From: Metellina segmentata
Lineage: Eukaryota; Arthropoda; Arachnida; Araneae; Tetragnathidae
NCBI GenBank assembly: GCA_947359465.1
Contig: OX375873.1
Span: forward strand, 133,068,899-133,132,898
DNA: 64,000 nt
Direction of reading: 5' to 3'
In this document: in pieces, positions 22,613 through 34,110 of the stretch
Position numbering within the stretch: the stretch's first letter is position 1
Layout of the letters: every line of letters begins with the position of its first letter
The notes under the pieces: generated by a model
What the model saw: the letters and a program-made list of their open reading frames with translations, nothing else
Told to the model about the DNA's origin: nothing
Databases searched by the model: none
Program-made: the position numbers and the translations under genes

Positions 22613-23780
22613 CTTCACTAGCTGTGTGTTATGACTTACAAGTGTGATACAAAGGCGTGAAAGTAGAAGATGCTTATCAAACTGTAGCAAACATTTCGCA
22701 TATGTGCAGTGTACTAACACATTAGAAACATCGAGAAACCTATTATCTGGTATTTTGTCACTATTCGATACGTGGAGTCTTCCTATTAGTTAGGATCTAT
22801 GTGGAAAAGATTGAGCTGTCCAAATATAATGTTTATATACAATATATTGTGGTTACTGACTAAACGTATTTTCTGTATATACTCTTATTCAGTTCAAGAG
22901 GATTGAATGTAAATTAACACACCATCCTAACTAAATTGAGCTGCATGAGCATTCATGTATTGTTTCTTGCCATCTTATTCGTTGTAAAGATAAGCGAAAT
23001 TACCTGAAGTAATTATGTTTAATATTTTCACACCATCATTTGATTAGTTTTTTAAAAATTGTAGCGAAAAACTAATCCTTATAACCCACATAATTTTAAA
23101 TTATGGCACCGTCAGTTATGAGTTCATGGAATGAATAAAAAATTATCACGATTCACAGAACTGCTTTCAATCATCACGTTGGTTTAGCGTCAAATTTTAA
23201 TGTCATCTTATGCTGAAATAGCATTCGAGTAACATGTCAAGTTATACAAAAGGTTACAAGACGCTATAGTATTCTGAAAGCTGAAATTCCGGTTAGAAGA
23301 CTCATGACCTTGAGTCCGTTTGTTTAAAGGTGATTAATCTCGCAGGAGAAAGGACTCCTGTACTAAAATGCGGTGATCGCTATAGATAAATATTTGCAAA
23401 CTCGAAATCATTGCTGCGGCTTCGGGCATCGAGCAATTATCTCTATTCCAAAAAACGTCAGATTCACCAATTATAGGAACGAATAGTTTACATTCAATCT
23501 GACATAATTTAATGAATAGAATTCTCCCAAACTATGTGAATTGACTTGCCAAGTGTGTGGATGAGATAAAACTACCCTATTACTCCAAGGTAAATGAAGA
23601 TCCAAGTAAGTTCAACTAATTGACCCTTCTTCAGAACTGGCGACAGTCTTGTACAGACCTTTGTGTAAGAGACTGACCACTATAGGGCAGTTTTCAATGG
23701 GAAGGTAAACCATCAGGGTTATTTAGATTTAAAAATACCATCTCATTGCTCAGGAGTAGATGCCAAGCATTGGATATAAT
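22613..23780. other. No gene recognised
   Basis: Mixed AT-rich sequence without recognisable repeats or coding regions. Confidence 0.4.
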
Positions 23781-23781
23781 T

Positions 23782-23845
23782 GATTGTTTTAGGTTTTAAA
23801 TTACAAAATCCAAATCTGGAAAAGTTGTGCCAAACGCAAGATGAA
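23782..23845 (-). repeat. SINE-1 tail fragment
   Basis: GTTTTAGGTTTTAAATTAC and AAGTTGTGCCAAACGCAAG correspond to the SINE-1 tail as at 46381-46440. It lies about 30 bp before MITE-2a. Confidence 0.45.
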
Positions 23846-23872
23846 AAAGAATATTGGACTAAGGTGTATGTA

Positions 23873-24578
23873 CACACTAAAAATCCTGAAAATTCAACAG
23901 AAGGTCTAACTTTTTTTTAATGCTTCAAAATATTCTTCAATTCCTTAGCTTTCAAACAATGCCAAGATCTTGAAAATATTCGAAATAGTTTTCTAGTTAC
24001 AAGGGTTTTTGTTAGGTACTGTCACCATAAACAGACGTGTTTCCAAAACTTTAAACTCAATTTCTGAAGAAACAAGTTTTTGCAATAGGATGCTTTGTTC
24101 AAACGGTGATAACTCAACAATAAATTAATTTATTATAATTATTTTTGTATCATTATATAATCTACATAATACAGCGGATGTTTTGACCCTCAATCAGAGT
24201 TATTAGTTAAGAAATAAATTTTTAATGGATTTTTAAATCCTCAATGTCCAGAAAAAATCGTGATTTTTTATGCATTCTTGGCAAAAAAAGTTGTAACAGA
24301 AAACCTTTTCTCTCAATAAACTTGATGGAGAGTCAAAACATGAAGAATAATATTGGAAATGATTTCCAACTAGAATTGTCTTTTTAGGCAAATTAGAATT
24401 TGAGATATCACTGTTCAAAAAACATACTAATTAACTCATTATATCTTAATTAGTTAATTAATAATTAGTTTAATATGATTTTTTTTCACTGAAATAGTTT
24501 TAAGCATAAACCAATGACCTACTGTGAAAAAACTGGATTTTTAAAGTTAAAATTAAAAAAATAAACTTCTAGTGTGTC
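23873..24578 (-). mobile_element. MITE-2a, ~705 bp
   Basis: Ends CACACTA and TAGTGTG are inverse. The interior is the reverse complement of 45495-46165, for example AGGTACTGTCACCATAAA against its inverse at about 46010, and CTGGATTTTTAAAGTTAAAA against the left end of MITE-2c. It has no coding capacity. Confidence 0.75.
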
Positions 24579-24579
24579 T

Positions 24580-26050
24580 AAAAACCTAAAACAAACTGTA
24601 AACAAGTATGCATTTTTTAAATGAAACACACCGAAAAGTTAATACATATAAAAGCATATAGTAAAAAATACGTTGAATTGAGAATAATTTTAAAATTGAT
24701 AAAAATGTGGAATCTAAAAATTATAAGTTGTTTTTTTAAAAGATGGGAAAAAATATTCAGTGATCTTTGCAGATAAGGGATAAAATTCTGTTTGAACAAA
24801 AGCGACTTAGACGAAGTATCTATATTGTGGAGGAAGAAGTCCTGAAATGTAATTTTAAATTAATGAATTACAGATGCGCTAAAAGTCACGAGTATGTTAA
24901 AAAATTAAAAAGGGAGGTGTCTCCATAACTCTGTTAAAATAGGTGATGAATTGCAAATGAAATCTAAGGTCAAGATATTTAAGACAAGGGGTTAAGACAA
25001 GGGCTGTTTACAAGGATAGTACCTCAAATATTGAACGGGTAACGCAAGGAAATTTTGCACTTGATATATGTGCCTTTAATTATCATTTCACGAGTGCAGT
25101 TTTTATAAAAATTTCTTTGAAGGGAAATAAAAACTGTATTTACCATCCGTCGCATCTGAGCATTTCCCCCCGAATATTTCCTCTCTTCATTGACTACCAA
25201 ATAGTTTCTATTGATGAGAATACAGTTCGACTCCTTTTTAATGCTCCCCCTTCCCCCGGCAACACGTACACTTTGACATCCGTTCCCGGAATTTCGTTCC
25301 GCAGTTGTGGCATCGTGGAGAAAAGGAAACGCATAAAAATAAAACTACACATTTATGTATTTTTCTTCGGGTGGCGGGTGCAAAAAATGTTATGAGCCCC
25401 ACCGCGTGTGGGTACGGATATAAATGTATGCCTCTTAACTCGGTATCTGCGATCTATAAGAAGAGTTCGCCGTCGCTTCATGCATAATGCATGAGGAATT
25501 TTCGATCGGCAGAAACTGAAAAAAAATGGTATTAGGGTGATATCGAATACAGATAAATGCGCGGGGTACATGAAAGCCCCTCTCTAAACAAGCCCTCCCT
25601 CTCTCTGAAGAAGTGTCCTGCCCACGCCTCGCTACCGATGTGGTCTTCAGCGGAAGAGCAGCCTAAGTGGCGAAGATTGGTGATGTGGGAAGGGACCTTC
25701 TTCTACATGCTAAGTGCCACGAAAATCCAGAAAACTGAATTACAAATTGCCCCAGGCCTCTCACTTGTATCACGAATGGAATAAATTAAAATGAGGGAAA
25801 TGCGATCCGAAGCCGACCTGGGTTGTGTAACGATTGTTTTGAAAGCGAGGTACGTTACAATGTACGAGGTCATTTGTATGTTTTTCTCCTCAACGGTGAA
25901 TGCAAGACTAGTAATTTTTCATTTTGAATGACAATTTCCCTCTTTGTTTCATAAACTTAATTTCATCTTGATTTGTTACTTATCCTACTTGGGCCTATAA
26001 TTGCACCAAGATCATGGTATGTAAATCTTATCCCTCCTGGTGGTTCTAAT
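24580..26050. other. Spacer with a GC-richer island at 25100-25870
   Basis: 24580-25100 is AT-rich and featureless. 25100-25870 is markedly richer in G+C and CpG, matches nothing else in the window, and carries several short opposing open frames without domains. I read it as unique, possibly conserved non-coding sequence; a small exon cannot be excluded. Confidence 0.4.
25478..25494. promoter_or_regulatory. 17-bp palindrome, MORE-like POU dimer site
   Basis: TCATGCATAATGCATGA is a perfect inverted repeat with a single central base. It contains ATGCAT-A-ATGCAT, which matches the spaced MORE element (ATGCAT repeated with one extra base) bound by dimers of POU-domain factors. It sits in the GC-richer unique island. 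Binding in this genome is inference. Confidence 0.4.
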
Positions 26051-26054
26051 TCGA

Positions 26055-26290
26055 GTTCAAAAATACTCTGTAGTGGATAACTTCTGATGCAAAAACCAGT
26101 TCCAAGTTGTTACCAGTACTGGTTCAAGGGACAGTTTTTTTTTACTAGGATCTCCATTTCCTTTTGAGTAATATAACAGTTTTGTACCAACGAGATATCT
26201 CGTCATTAGCAAAACAAACCAATTTTGATGGACAAGATATCTCGTCGAAACCACTTCAGAGGTTAGGACTAACCAAACCTAACCCAGCAA
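26055..26290. repeat. CTCGTC palindromic-repeat module
   Basis: The segment contains GAGATATCTCGTC at about 26190 and GACAAGATATCTCGTC at about 26230. AAACCAATTTTGATG lies between them and GAAACCACTTCAGAGG after. This spacing recurs at about 34.0 and 50.2 kb. Confidence 0.75.
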
Positions 26291-26334
26291 AGGAAGAAAG
26301 AGTGTGTAATCAGAACGAGAAACCCGGGAGCAGA

Positions 26335-26722
26335 AAGTGCTTAAAACAGTTTTTTAAAATCATAAGTTACGCTGTTCTGCAGTGCAAATCGCATTCCTTG
26401 TCATACCGTTTTTTATTTTCTATCTACGGTAAAACCTCTCTACACCGCCCAAATTACCACAAACACTTTACAGAAAACTCATCTTCTATGTCAATGACAA
26501 AATACTTAAATTCAAAAGTTAATGACAGAATTGAAAGTTCTGAAAGTATGCCTCGGTTTTAAATAAAGTAAGTTAACTAATTTTGATGTCTTATATAAAT
26601 ATGTAAGTCATATTTAGCCGATAACTTTGTTTGTTTTTGATTTCACTGCAGATTTCTATATTTGGACGAAATGCCTGCAGAACAATAACAATTCCTTGGA
26701 GTTGTGTTACAGAACACTGAAT
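26335..26722 (+). repeat. Dispersed repeat P, copy 1
   Basis: It is collinear with 57920-58297. Shared blocks include ATCATAAGTTA, GTTCTGCAGTG, CTCTCTACACC, GTCAATGACAAAATA, GGTTTTAAATAAAG, TTTTTGATTT and AAATGCCT. No coding frame is shared. Class unknown. Confidence 0.8.
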
Positions 26723-26759
26723 ATAATTATTCACCTGGTATGATAACCCATATTTAAAT

Positions 26760-26932
26760 TGTTTTGATGCCCTATTTGACCAAGCTGCCCCTTACATAAA
26801 ACCTAGTTAAGTAAGGGCCAAGGACACAGGGAAACTTTTACTGATACAGAAGTCAGAAATGTAGTTAGGATAAGCAACATGAATGGAACCTGAGTCGCCT
26901 GGCTGAGGGTAGTGATAATCAACCGCACAATT
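26760..26932 (-). repeat. SINE-1, decayed
   Basis: It begins with the tail (CCTATTTGACCAAGCTGCCCC) minus its first base pattern, continues with CTTTTACTGATACAGAAG, and ends with the head where GAACCTGAGTCGCC replaces the B-box region. The order matches 47997-48223. Confidence 0.65.
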
Positions 26933-27284
26933 GACATACTATGCGATTTCTTGTCAAAAAACAACCCCAAAAGGCGTTGTACGTTTTTCATTTGAATGTG
27001 ACTACCAGTTGGTTGATGATTGTGGCGCAAAGGTCCAAATTTTCCACTCTGCGAGAAACAATTTTTTTTGTCAAGTAAATGGAACGCACAAGCACGTCAA
27101 ATGTCAATGTATTTGTAAGTGTTGTATAGTGTAATTTTCCATATAACTCTTGTTTCTTTATTTGTACTGCTAGGGCTGAGTCATTCATTCCAGACAGCAT
27201 GTGTGAATGTTCTATAGCTTTCTTGTACGTTCGTTCACTATACAAGAATCCTATTGGTTAGTATTTGTGTAATTTTTTTCGTCA

Positions 27285-27395
27285 CAAAGGAGAGATTAAA
27301 TGCATCCATACTAGTTACAGAAATCGAACCTGACAGTCTACAGGTTGTAGACTGCAGCGAAACAAGCAATCCGACTAGGTCACAGAAGCCCCCGC
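27285..27395 (-). repeat. SINE-1 head fragment
   Basis: The reverse complement shows a B box in CAGGTTCGATTTCTG and an A-box-like TGACCTAGTCGG about 40 bases upstream of it. The GAGAGA body motif follows. The tail is missing or not recognisable. Confidence 0.6.
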
Positions 27396-27784
27396 GGCAT
27401 TACGGAAATGCGCACCTACAACTGATGGGTTTACGCTTACATTTGGATTTGCACATGCATCAAATGCTTTCTTTTATATCGATTGACTCTCAGATATTCG
27501 TAACCCCAGAGACGCCAAAGAATAAGTTGATTGGTGGTTTTAGGTTTGAAGGGTGAATAATCATAAGAAAGGCCAGAAAACGTTCGATGCGAACATTTCA
27601 AGAAAGAATGCTACTTCCAATCGAAACATCAATTCTTAACCATGAGGATGAAAGACGTTAATTTCTATCAAAACAGCTTTAAACATTTTTTTATTTCTGG
27701 TTTCCATGTTTATGTCATGCTTCAAGCCTTTGCATTTAGGCTACAGTAGAATGTTTTCCTTGTACGGTATCGTTATGGTATTTT

Positions 27785-27842
27785 TAATTAACGTCACACT
27801 GGGTCAACACAACGGGCTATTGGTGACGATCCCCAAAGAGAG
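27785..27842 (-). repeat. SINE-2 tail fragment
   Basis: TTAATTAACGTCACACTGGG, then CAACACAACGGGCTATTGGT, is the SINE-2 tail as at 39845. Confidence 0.7.
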
Positions 27843-30460
27843 CATGTTTGCCTGAGTCGTTAATAAATAAGTTTAAGATACATTAATATTGTTTATTCTG
27901 TGCGTGCATCTTGTATCTAAAACTAACATATTGTATCATATATCTCAACTTGTTAAATTTGAAAAAATTTTTACACATTTAAAAAATTGTATACAGAAAT
28001 GCAAAACATAAATAAACAAAAATTGTATGCAAACATCAATCATTGTTGTTCAAGGAATAAAGTTTAAGTACCCGGAGTTTATTCCATCCAAATTTAAGTA
28101 AAGATATTTGTAGTAAGTAAAAAAGGCGCAAGTAATTTTCACACGCCGACTGAAAATATAAAAATTGAATGCAGGTAAGTTGTAAATTGTAAGCCATAAT
28201 ACTTTTCTTAAAAGCTATAATTATCGATCCATCACACTCGAAGATAGATCCAATACTCTTCTTTGCTGAAAAATTATTAGTCAGTTTAGATTTTTTTCTG
28301 TCACTTCTTTCCTAATTTTCTTATCAATAATGTACCTGCCCTTTTAAATTCGAATAAACTTCCGAAACCATTTACTATATATTAAGAAGCTTAGTTCAAG
28401 TGAGACGATTTTTATAACATCGTAGAAATATAGGGCATCCATTATTGAATAAGGATAGCATTTTTCGAATAAATTAATGTACCATTACACCCACTCACTA
28501 CCTTTTAACCCATAGTACATCCACTCTTTATTGACTGCCAATAAATAAAACTACGCATAATAAACTGCTGAGCATTTTTTACCCCCTGATTTTAAGTTAA
28601 ACTTTTGTTCATAAATCAGAAATGTGCATTAAGTTTCCTATTATAGCAAGTCTTACCGTTTATCGCGCGCGCGCGCGCGCGATTACTCTTGAAACATGCT
28701 CTATAAAATCCTAAAAAAGAAACGAAAATGCAGTATTTTCACTGAATATAAATATTCTGATTCGTTAAATTACTAGAAGAATACTGCACTATGGATAGAT
28801 GGGTATGAATTATCATAGCCATATGAAGATATCAATTGTTTCAATGAACAACGAGGTAGGGAATAATTAACTTTAATAAGAATTCATACAAAATTAAATA
28901 GGCGTAAGCCTTGACTAGTCTACCAACATAGCGTCTTTTCTCAAAATAAAAAGGCTTCAAATTTATTCTAACATCTAAATCTTCCATCATCGCTGCATTC
29001 TAAAGATAATTTAATTCATAGTCAGCACGACTGACAGAAAAAAACTAATTCAATTTTATCCATTGTCAGACTTAATTTTTGCGACTTAATTTCAACGTAG
29101 ACTGATGCCGACTGCTCAAACCGTGACGTGATAAGCAAATTTTACAACGGCAAGTAATTCAAGTGACAAATATATTTTATAGAAAGATCTCACTTTGGTT
29201 CAAAGCTTTGTAAAAATTGAAAGATTCACGAAATATTAGCAAAATTTCCCGAAATCTCTTTATTAGAAATATTGAATACATTAATTTTGATGAATTGCGC
29301 ATAAAAGATTTAATCAAAATCAACACACTTAGAAACTAAAAACTTTCATAAAGCTAACTAATTAGCAAAGTGTTTCGAAACGAAAACATTGTCCATTAAC
29401 TTTATACGAAGAAATAGTAGTTTTATGTATAGTAAAAAATTTCGCCAAAGTAGGTTCTTATTTCTCATTGACTGTTTCAAGAGTTCATTTTAATTCAAGA
29501 AAAAAACATTACTTTAAGAATGTACTCAGTCCTTAAGAAGATAATTTTGTTCCTTAAATATAAGGTCGCAATTAGTATCTCTCTTCATTAGTGATACGTC
29601 TTATATATTCAAATGATATTCAATTGTTTACTACTTTTTTTAATATTTGCATTTACATTCATTATTAAATAGAGTGAAAACGCAAAAAAAAGTACATTTA
29701 CTTTGTATTTAATTATATTTAAGCTGTTTACTTACAAATGTATTCAACATTTTAAACGTTCTAGAGTAATATTAAAGGATTATTTTTTTCATTTCTTAAA
29801 CAAAAAAATTAACGGTATTTCACTGTATTTCCATAATATTTGTCTCTTTCATATAAAATCCCATACTTATTTTTCTTTCATTAACAAAATATTCCAACCT
29901 AATTTTAATTAATTCCCCTAAGTGGAAATAAATTATCTACTCCAAATTAATACCAAATTAATATGATTACATAATAATATACTACTTTATTCTAGAGGCA
30001 ACTTTTTAAAGATTTGCACTTAAAGTCATGTGGTATAAAATATTACGAAATGCTCTCTCATATGTACAGTTTAACATTCTCTACAATTTCAACACCTAGA
30101 TTTTAAAATGAAATAAGGTGTATTTTACTTTCTTTAATTTTTACAAGAAAAACTTGCATTTGAAATGCATTTAACTTTAAGAAAAAGTCGTTAAAAGTTG
30201 TCGGAGGTAGGCGGATCCCTTTACATTTAATACATTAATATAGTTTAGAAATGCTCTATCATTTCTTAGAAATATTTTAAAGTAGAAACAAATTTAAAAA
30301 AACATATTTTATGCTATGGTACCACATCAAAACGTAACCATTTTTAATTTCTTTAAATTTTAGTAAATAATTATAACAATATAAATTTATTAAGAAAAAA
30401 AAACACCTATCATGCTTGCTTAGTAAAACGATAATATGTATGACGTCTGTGAGGTACGTA
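27843..30460. other. No gene recognised; AT-rich spacer with one (CG)9 tract
   Basis: About 2.6 kb of AT-rich sequence with no recognisable element. The plus-strand 69-codon frame at 29703-29912 is Phe/Lys/Ile-rich, as expected from composition alone. Confidence 0.4.
28664..28681. repeat. (CG)9 microsatellite
   Basis: Eighteen bases of uninterrupted alternating CG occur in otherwise AT-rich DNA. Confidence 0.98.
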
Positions 30461-30464
30461 TGTA

Positions 30465-30635
30465 AGTAGTTGAATTAACGACGCACTGGAGGAACACAAC
30501 AGCTATTGGCGGATAGCAGTGTCCGATTTTGAAAGGAAAGATCAGACGACGCCACTAAATCATTTTGAAAACGATCAGACGACGAGGTCAACACTTGTGC
30601 TGGCTTCTCAATCTCCAAACTTCCTTAACAGGCAA
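30465..30635 (-). repeat. SINE-2, head truncated
   Basis: Its order follows the other SINE-2 copies: GGAACACAACAGCTATTGG, then CGATCAGACGACGAGGTCAA, then CAATCTCCAAACTTCC. Within it GATCAGACGACG is duplicated at about 30540 and 30571. Confidence 0.7.
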
Positions 30636-31289
30636 ATTTAAAAGGAGGGCTAAATCTTAGCTTTACTTTTTAAAACCATTTAAATCCTTTCTTCTGTTTT
30701 AACCATCTGCGGGTCACAATATTTATGATCACCAAAGTATCGCTCTTATATAACTTAGAATACGGAATATAAAAATTGACCAAATCTAACCGATAGCTAA
30801 ATCGAGGAGAATATTATCTTGGTAAAGAAAGTCAAAACTGTTTAGAATTGAGGCAAAAAGGAATGCAGCATTAAAGATGGAAATCAGCGTGTGAACAGCT
30901 CAGGAGAAAACAAAAAACTTTTTACATTGCAAAACCCGATAGTATCTTCAGAATACTAAATGCTGTATGTAGCGATTTGAGTTGCTGTACCACAAGTAAA
31001 ATTGTTGCCAGCATGAACCTTTTCTTAAAAACTTCGCTAAATAAGGCTGCCTAAGAATATATATATATAATACCCTTATTCATTCTTTAATAATATTTTT
31101 GAAAGATTTTTTAATATCAACAGCTACACAGCCCATGAATAATTATTTTTCATAATTTCCTCATAGCCATGGGAGTTGCTTTTCAATTTTATTTTACTAT
31201 TTATGAATATCTTTTTAATTGTGGCTGGAGATTTTAATATTATTTAAATTTTTTATTTTTCTGCTTTTTATGGACTCGCTGCATTGGAA

Positions 31290-31870
31290 ATATGGTGTTA
31301 GCATATAGTTGGATTGTGTAATTGATGGCATTTGGTGGCAATTTTTAGGCTTGCTGTTGTTGATCTCCCGGCTGCGGCTTCGGGTTTGATTTCGTTTTAT
31401 TCATGCTCTGTTTTGGTATTTTGTTTTGTTTTTGTTTTACTTGCTTTTTGGTGGTGTTTAAAATGTTTGTATAAATATTTACCTGTCAGAGGTAGTTGCT
31501 GCTTTTGAGCACTCCTCTTTCAGTGTTTTGTTATTGTTATCATTTAAAAAAATAATAAAAAATAATAATCAATATAGTACTTCCATAGAACTCACTTGTC
31601 AGGAATAAATCCTTCAAGAAAAGTAATAGAGTAAGAAAAAAAGGGGATTTATTATTATCAACAACTTCGCCACCGATGACTTTCTATTTCGTCATCTCCT
31701 CTGAGTCATTGGTGTTGGCGTTTTGTTGAATTAAGTGGGTAGCGGCATTTGATGCGATCTCCTGGCTTGATGTTGCTAGTCTCCCGACTGCTGCTGTTGG
31801 TTTGATTTAAATTTTCTTATTTCAATCTTTAGTTTTGTATATTCGATTTAATGGTGTTTGGGGGAGTATA
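31290..31870. repeat. Local direct duplication (~31290-31470 and ~31720-31870)
   Basis: The two segments share the order GGCATTTG, TGTTGATCTCCCGGCTGC (second copy GTTGCTAGTCTCCCGACTGC), GGTTTGATTT, then a T-rich run and a GGTGTTT block. They are diverged but collinear, about 420 bp apart. Confidence 0.5.
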
Positions 31871-32109
31871 TGAGCAAGTTCTTAGCATTTTGCGCTCATT
31901 TTCGTAGAAAACACCATTTTGTGTTTATTTGGGTCAGGCTCCTCCCTGATGACGCCCTGATCCACCAACACTTTCGTTTTCAATAAATTCTTTTTGGTTT
32001 CTATTATTTGAATTTTCTCTTGTTTTAGAAAAAATATATATATATTCGTCATAAGGACTAACAAGATCTTCATATAGTTGCCTCACGTCATGAATACATT
32101 GATCTCGAT

Positions 32110-32225
32110 ATCGATATATCGTCATCATAAAAAAAAATCTTCATGATGAGATCTCACATCATTTGCAAAATTTGTCATATATTGACGGACGAGATCTCGT
32201 CAAAACCATTTGGGGGTCGGTTAAA
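32110..32225. repeat. CTCGTC palindromic-repeat module
   Basis: It contains ATGATGAGATCTCACATCAT, GACGGACGAGATCTCGTC and AAAACCATTTGGGGGTC, a variant in which the palindrome core is AGATCT rather than ATAT. Confidence 0.65.
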
Positions 32226-32519
32226 AAATAATCACCTTTGAAACGAATTTTTATCTCTATTCCTTAGAGTATAATCCTTGAGAATGATTATGTTGGTGTT
32301 TTCCTTAGAACAAAATTCTTAGTAAGGATACCGTTAGTAATTTCGAAAAGAAAGAATTATTTTTATAGATTATATTGGTCAAGAAAATTAAAACGGCTTA
32401 AAAGTCATACAGGGAAGACTATGGATTGTATAGAATTATTTTGAAAATAAACCCCTCAAAGGTTACAGATCAATAACCCAATACAGTACTCTTCTAGAAA
32501 TAGACAAAAAGTGTCCCAA

Positions 32520-33050
32520 CTATTCAATTTTTTTTTCCAGTACGCCACTATTTCCCTCACTTGAATTCGAAGTTAAGGCAAATGCAACCGCCGGTAGGAA
32601 AGGAATATATAAAAATGTTAGAGCACACAGGTCCGGGCAAAATGTATTTTTCCCCACTAGTTTCCATACGTAATAGAAGAGGAAGGCATTCCTCGGGACG
32701 CCACAAGGTGCCTGCATATAAATATGTAAATCGAGTTCTGACATATATAAGGAACAATAGCGAGAGTTTTTTTAGCAACATGAAGACTATTTTCATTTTC
32801 GGTGTCAGAGAAGCCCGGATCTTTTCTATAAATCCGGCCAACGCAATATGTGTGGTTTGGGGTATAATGGATTGGCCTGGGGACAAGAGTGTGGAGCATG
32901 CGAGGTTCTTTGTAAACAGGGAGGCTCGTGGCCATGTATGGGGAATGGAAGATACCATCGGTAGTGTAGACGGTGTTAGTATTTTTAAGCATGGAAGTCA
33001 TGAAAACGCGTGGGGTAATCGATTTACGTGGGGTTAAATCATTTTTCGAA
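32520..33050. other. Open-frame-rich unique island, no domain recognised
   Basis: A plus-strand frame of about 158 codons (32561-33037) begins at a TTG rather than ATG. Two minus frames of 133 and 177 codons overlap it, so low stop density rather than one clear gene is what is seen. A pyrimidine run with CAG at 32526-32540 could be a 3' splice site just before the frame, which stays open from there. None of the three translations contains a motif I recognise. It is GC-richer than its flanks and present once. Confidence 0.3.
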
Positions 33051-33225
33051 GTTTTGCATAATCGTATGTAAATTATCGCAATGCCCGTTTTCATAAACTG
33101 GAATGGTTTGCAAGAAAAAATACAGTTGGTGCAAGCACTTAAACTCGATTTTAGATTGCTAAACTCAATTCCAAAATATGTATCACACATCTTTCCGATA
33201 ATAGCAACTAATTTTATAAACTTAA

Positions 33226-33923
33226 GGGGATTTGGGACTCGAAGTATGAAAAAAATTCAAATTTTTTTTTAATATCTTAAAAAATAATATAGATCTTTCT
33301 GAATAAAATGACACCTCACAATTGTTTTTACCACACATAAAAACGAAAATATTCAACTTTTTATAAACATGACATCTGCAAATCCAATGAGCCTTCACAA
33401 TTTTAAACGCTCTTTTTCTGCTTTTGTGTAAAATCGGATTTCAGTAGTAAAAATCGATATAACTTAAGAACAACTTGTCATAAATGAACTAAATTTTCAA
33501 CATTTACTTTTAAAATACAATTCCTTAATTTGTATTCAGCAATTACGTGTATATATATTAGTTTTTTTTTATAATTTTTCGAACTTTGTATACTATGTGT
33601 TTTATAAAATTTTTGAATTAAATATATTTAAAAAAAAAATTCTAATTGTTTTAACTAAAAATCCCGAAGACAATTTATAGTATGAACTCTTAGAAGTTAA
33701 TTAATGCAAAAATTAAGTGATTTGTTACAAAATATTTTGCGATATATCAATTTTGCCCAACGTCAAAATTTCGATATTTTTTAATTTTAATAAATAAAAT
33801 GTTAAAGTTTGGAAAATATTAAATATATATTATAATTTCAAAATACAATGTATACCTACACAAAAAATTTCAGAACAAAAACTTTAAAACTGAAGATTTT
33901 AGAATGTTGAGTCCCAGACCCCC
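33226..33923 (+). mobile_element. MITE-1 copy 1 (TTAA-flanked), ~700 bp
   Basis: TTAA at 33222-33225 precedes GGGGATTTGGGACTC. The right end GAGTCCCAGACCCCC is followed by TTAG (one change from TTAA). The AT-rich interior has no coding capacity. It is the reverse complement of 60054-60714 over its length. Ends plus TTAA duplication suggest a piggyBac-type mobiliser; that assignment is inference. Confidence 0.8.
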
Positions 33924-33949
33924 TTAGTGTTATTAACCCCTCTGGTGCT

Positions 33950-34110
33950 TGTCTCCACTAAGTATCTCGTCGTTAGCAAAACTGATCATACCTTGATCTT
34001 GGTATCATCAAGAACAGCAAAATATTGAAGATGAGGTACCTCAACATAGCAAAATAGGTCAGATTTTGATGAACGATACACCTCATCGAAACCACTCTTG
34101 AAGAGCTTAG
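33950..34110. repeat. CTCGTC palindromic-repeat module
   Basis: TATCTCGTCGTTAGCAAAAC, then CTGATCATACCTTGATCTTG, then GATGAACGATACACCTCATC and GAAACCACTC. It has the same order as at 26.1-26.3 kb. It begins about 30 bp after MITE-1. Confidence 0.7.
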
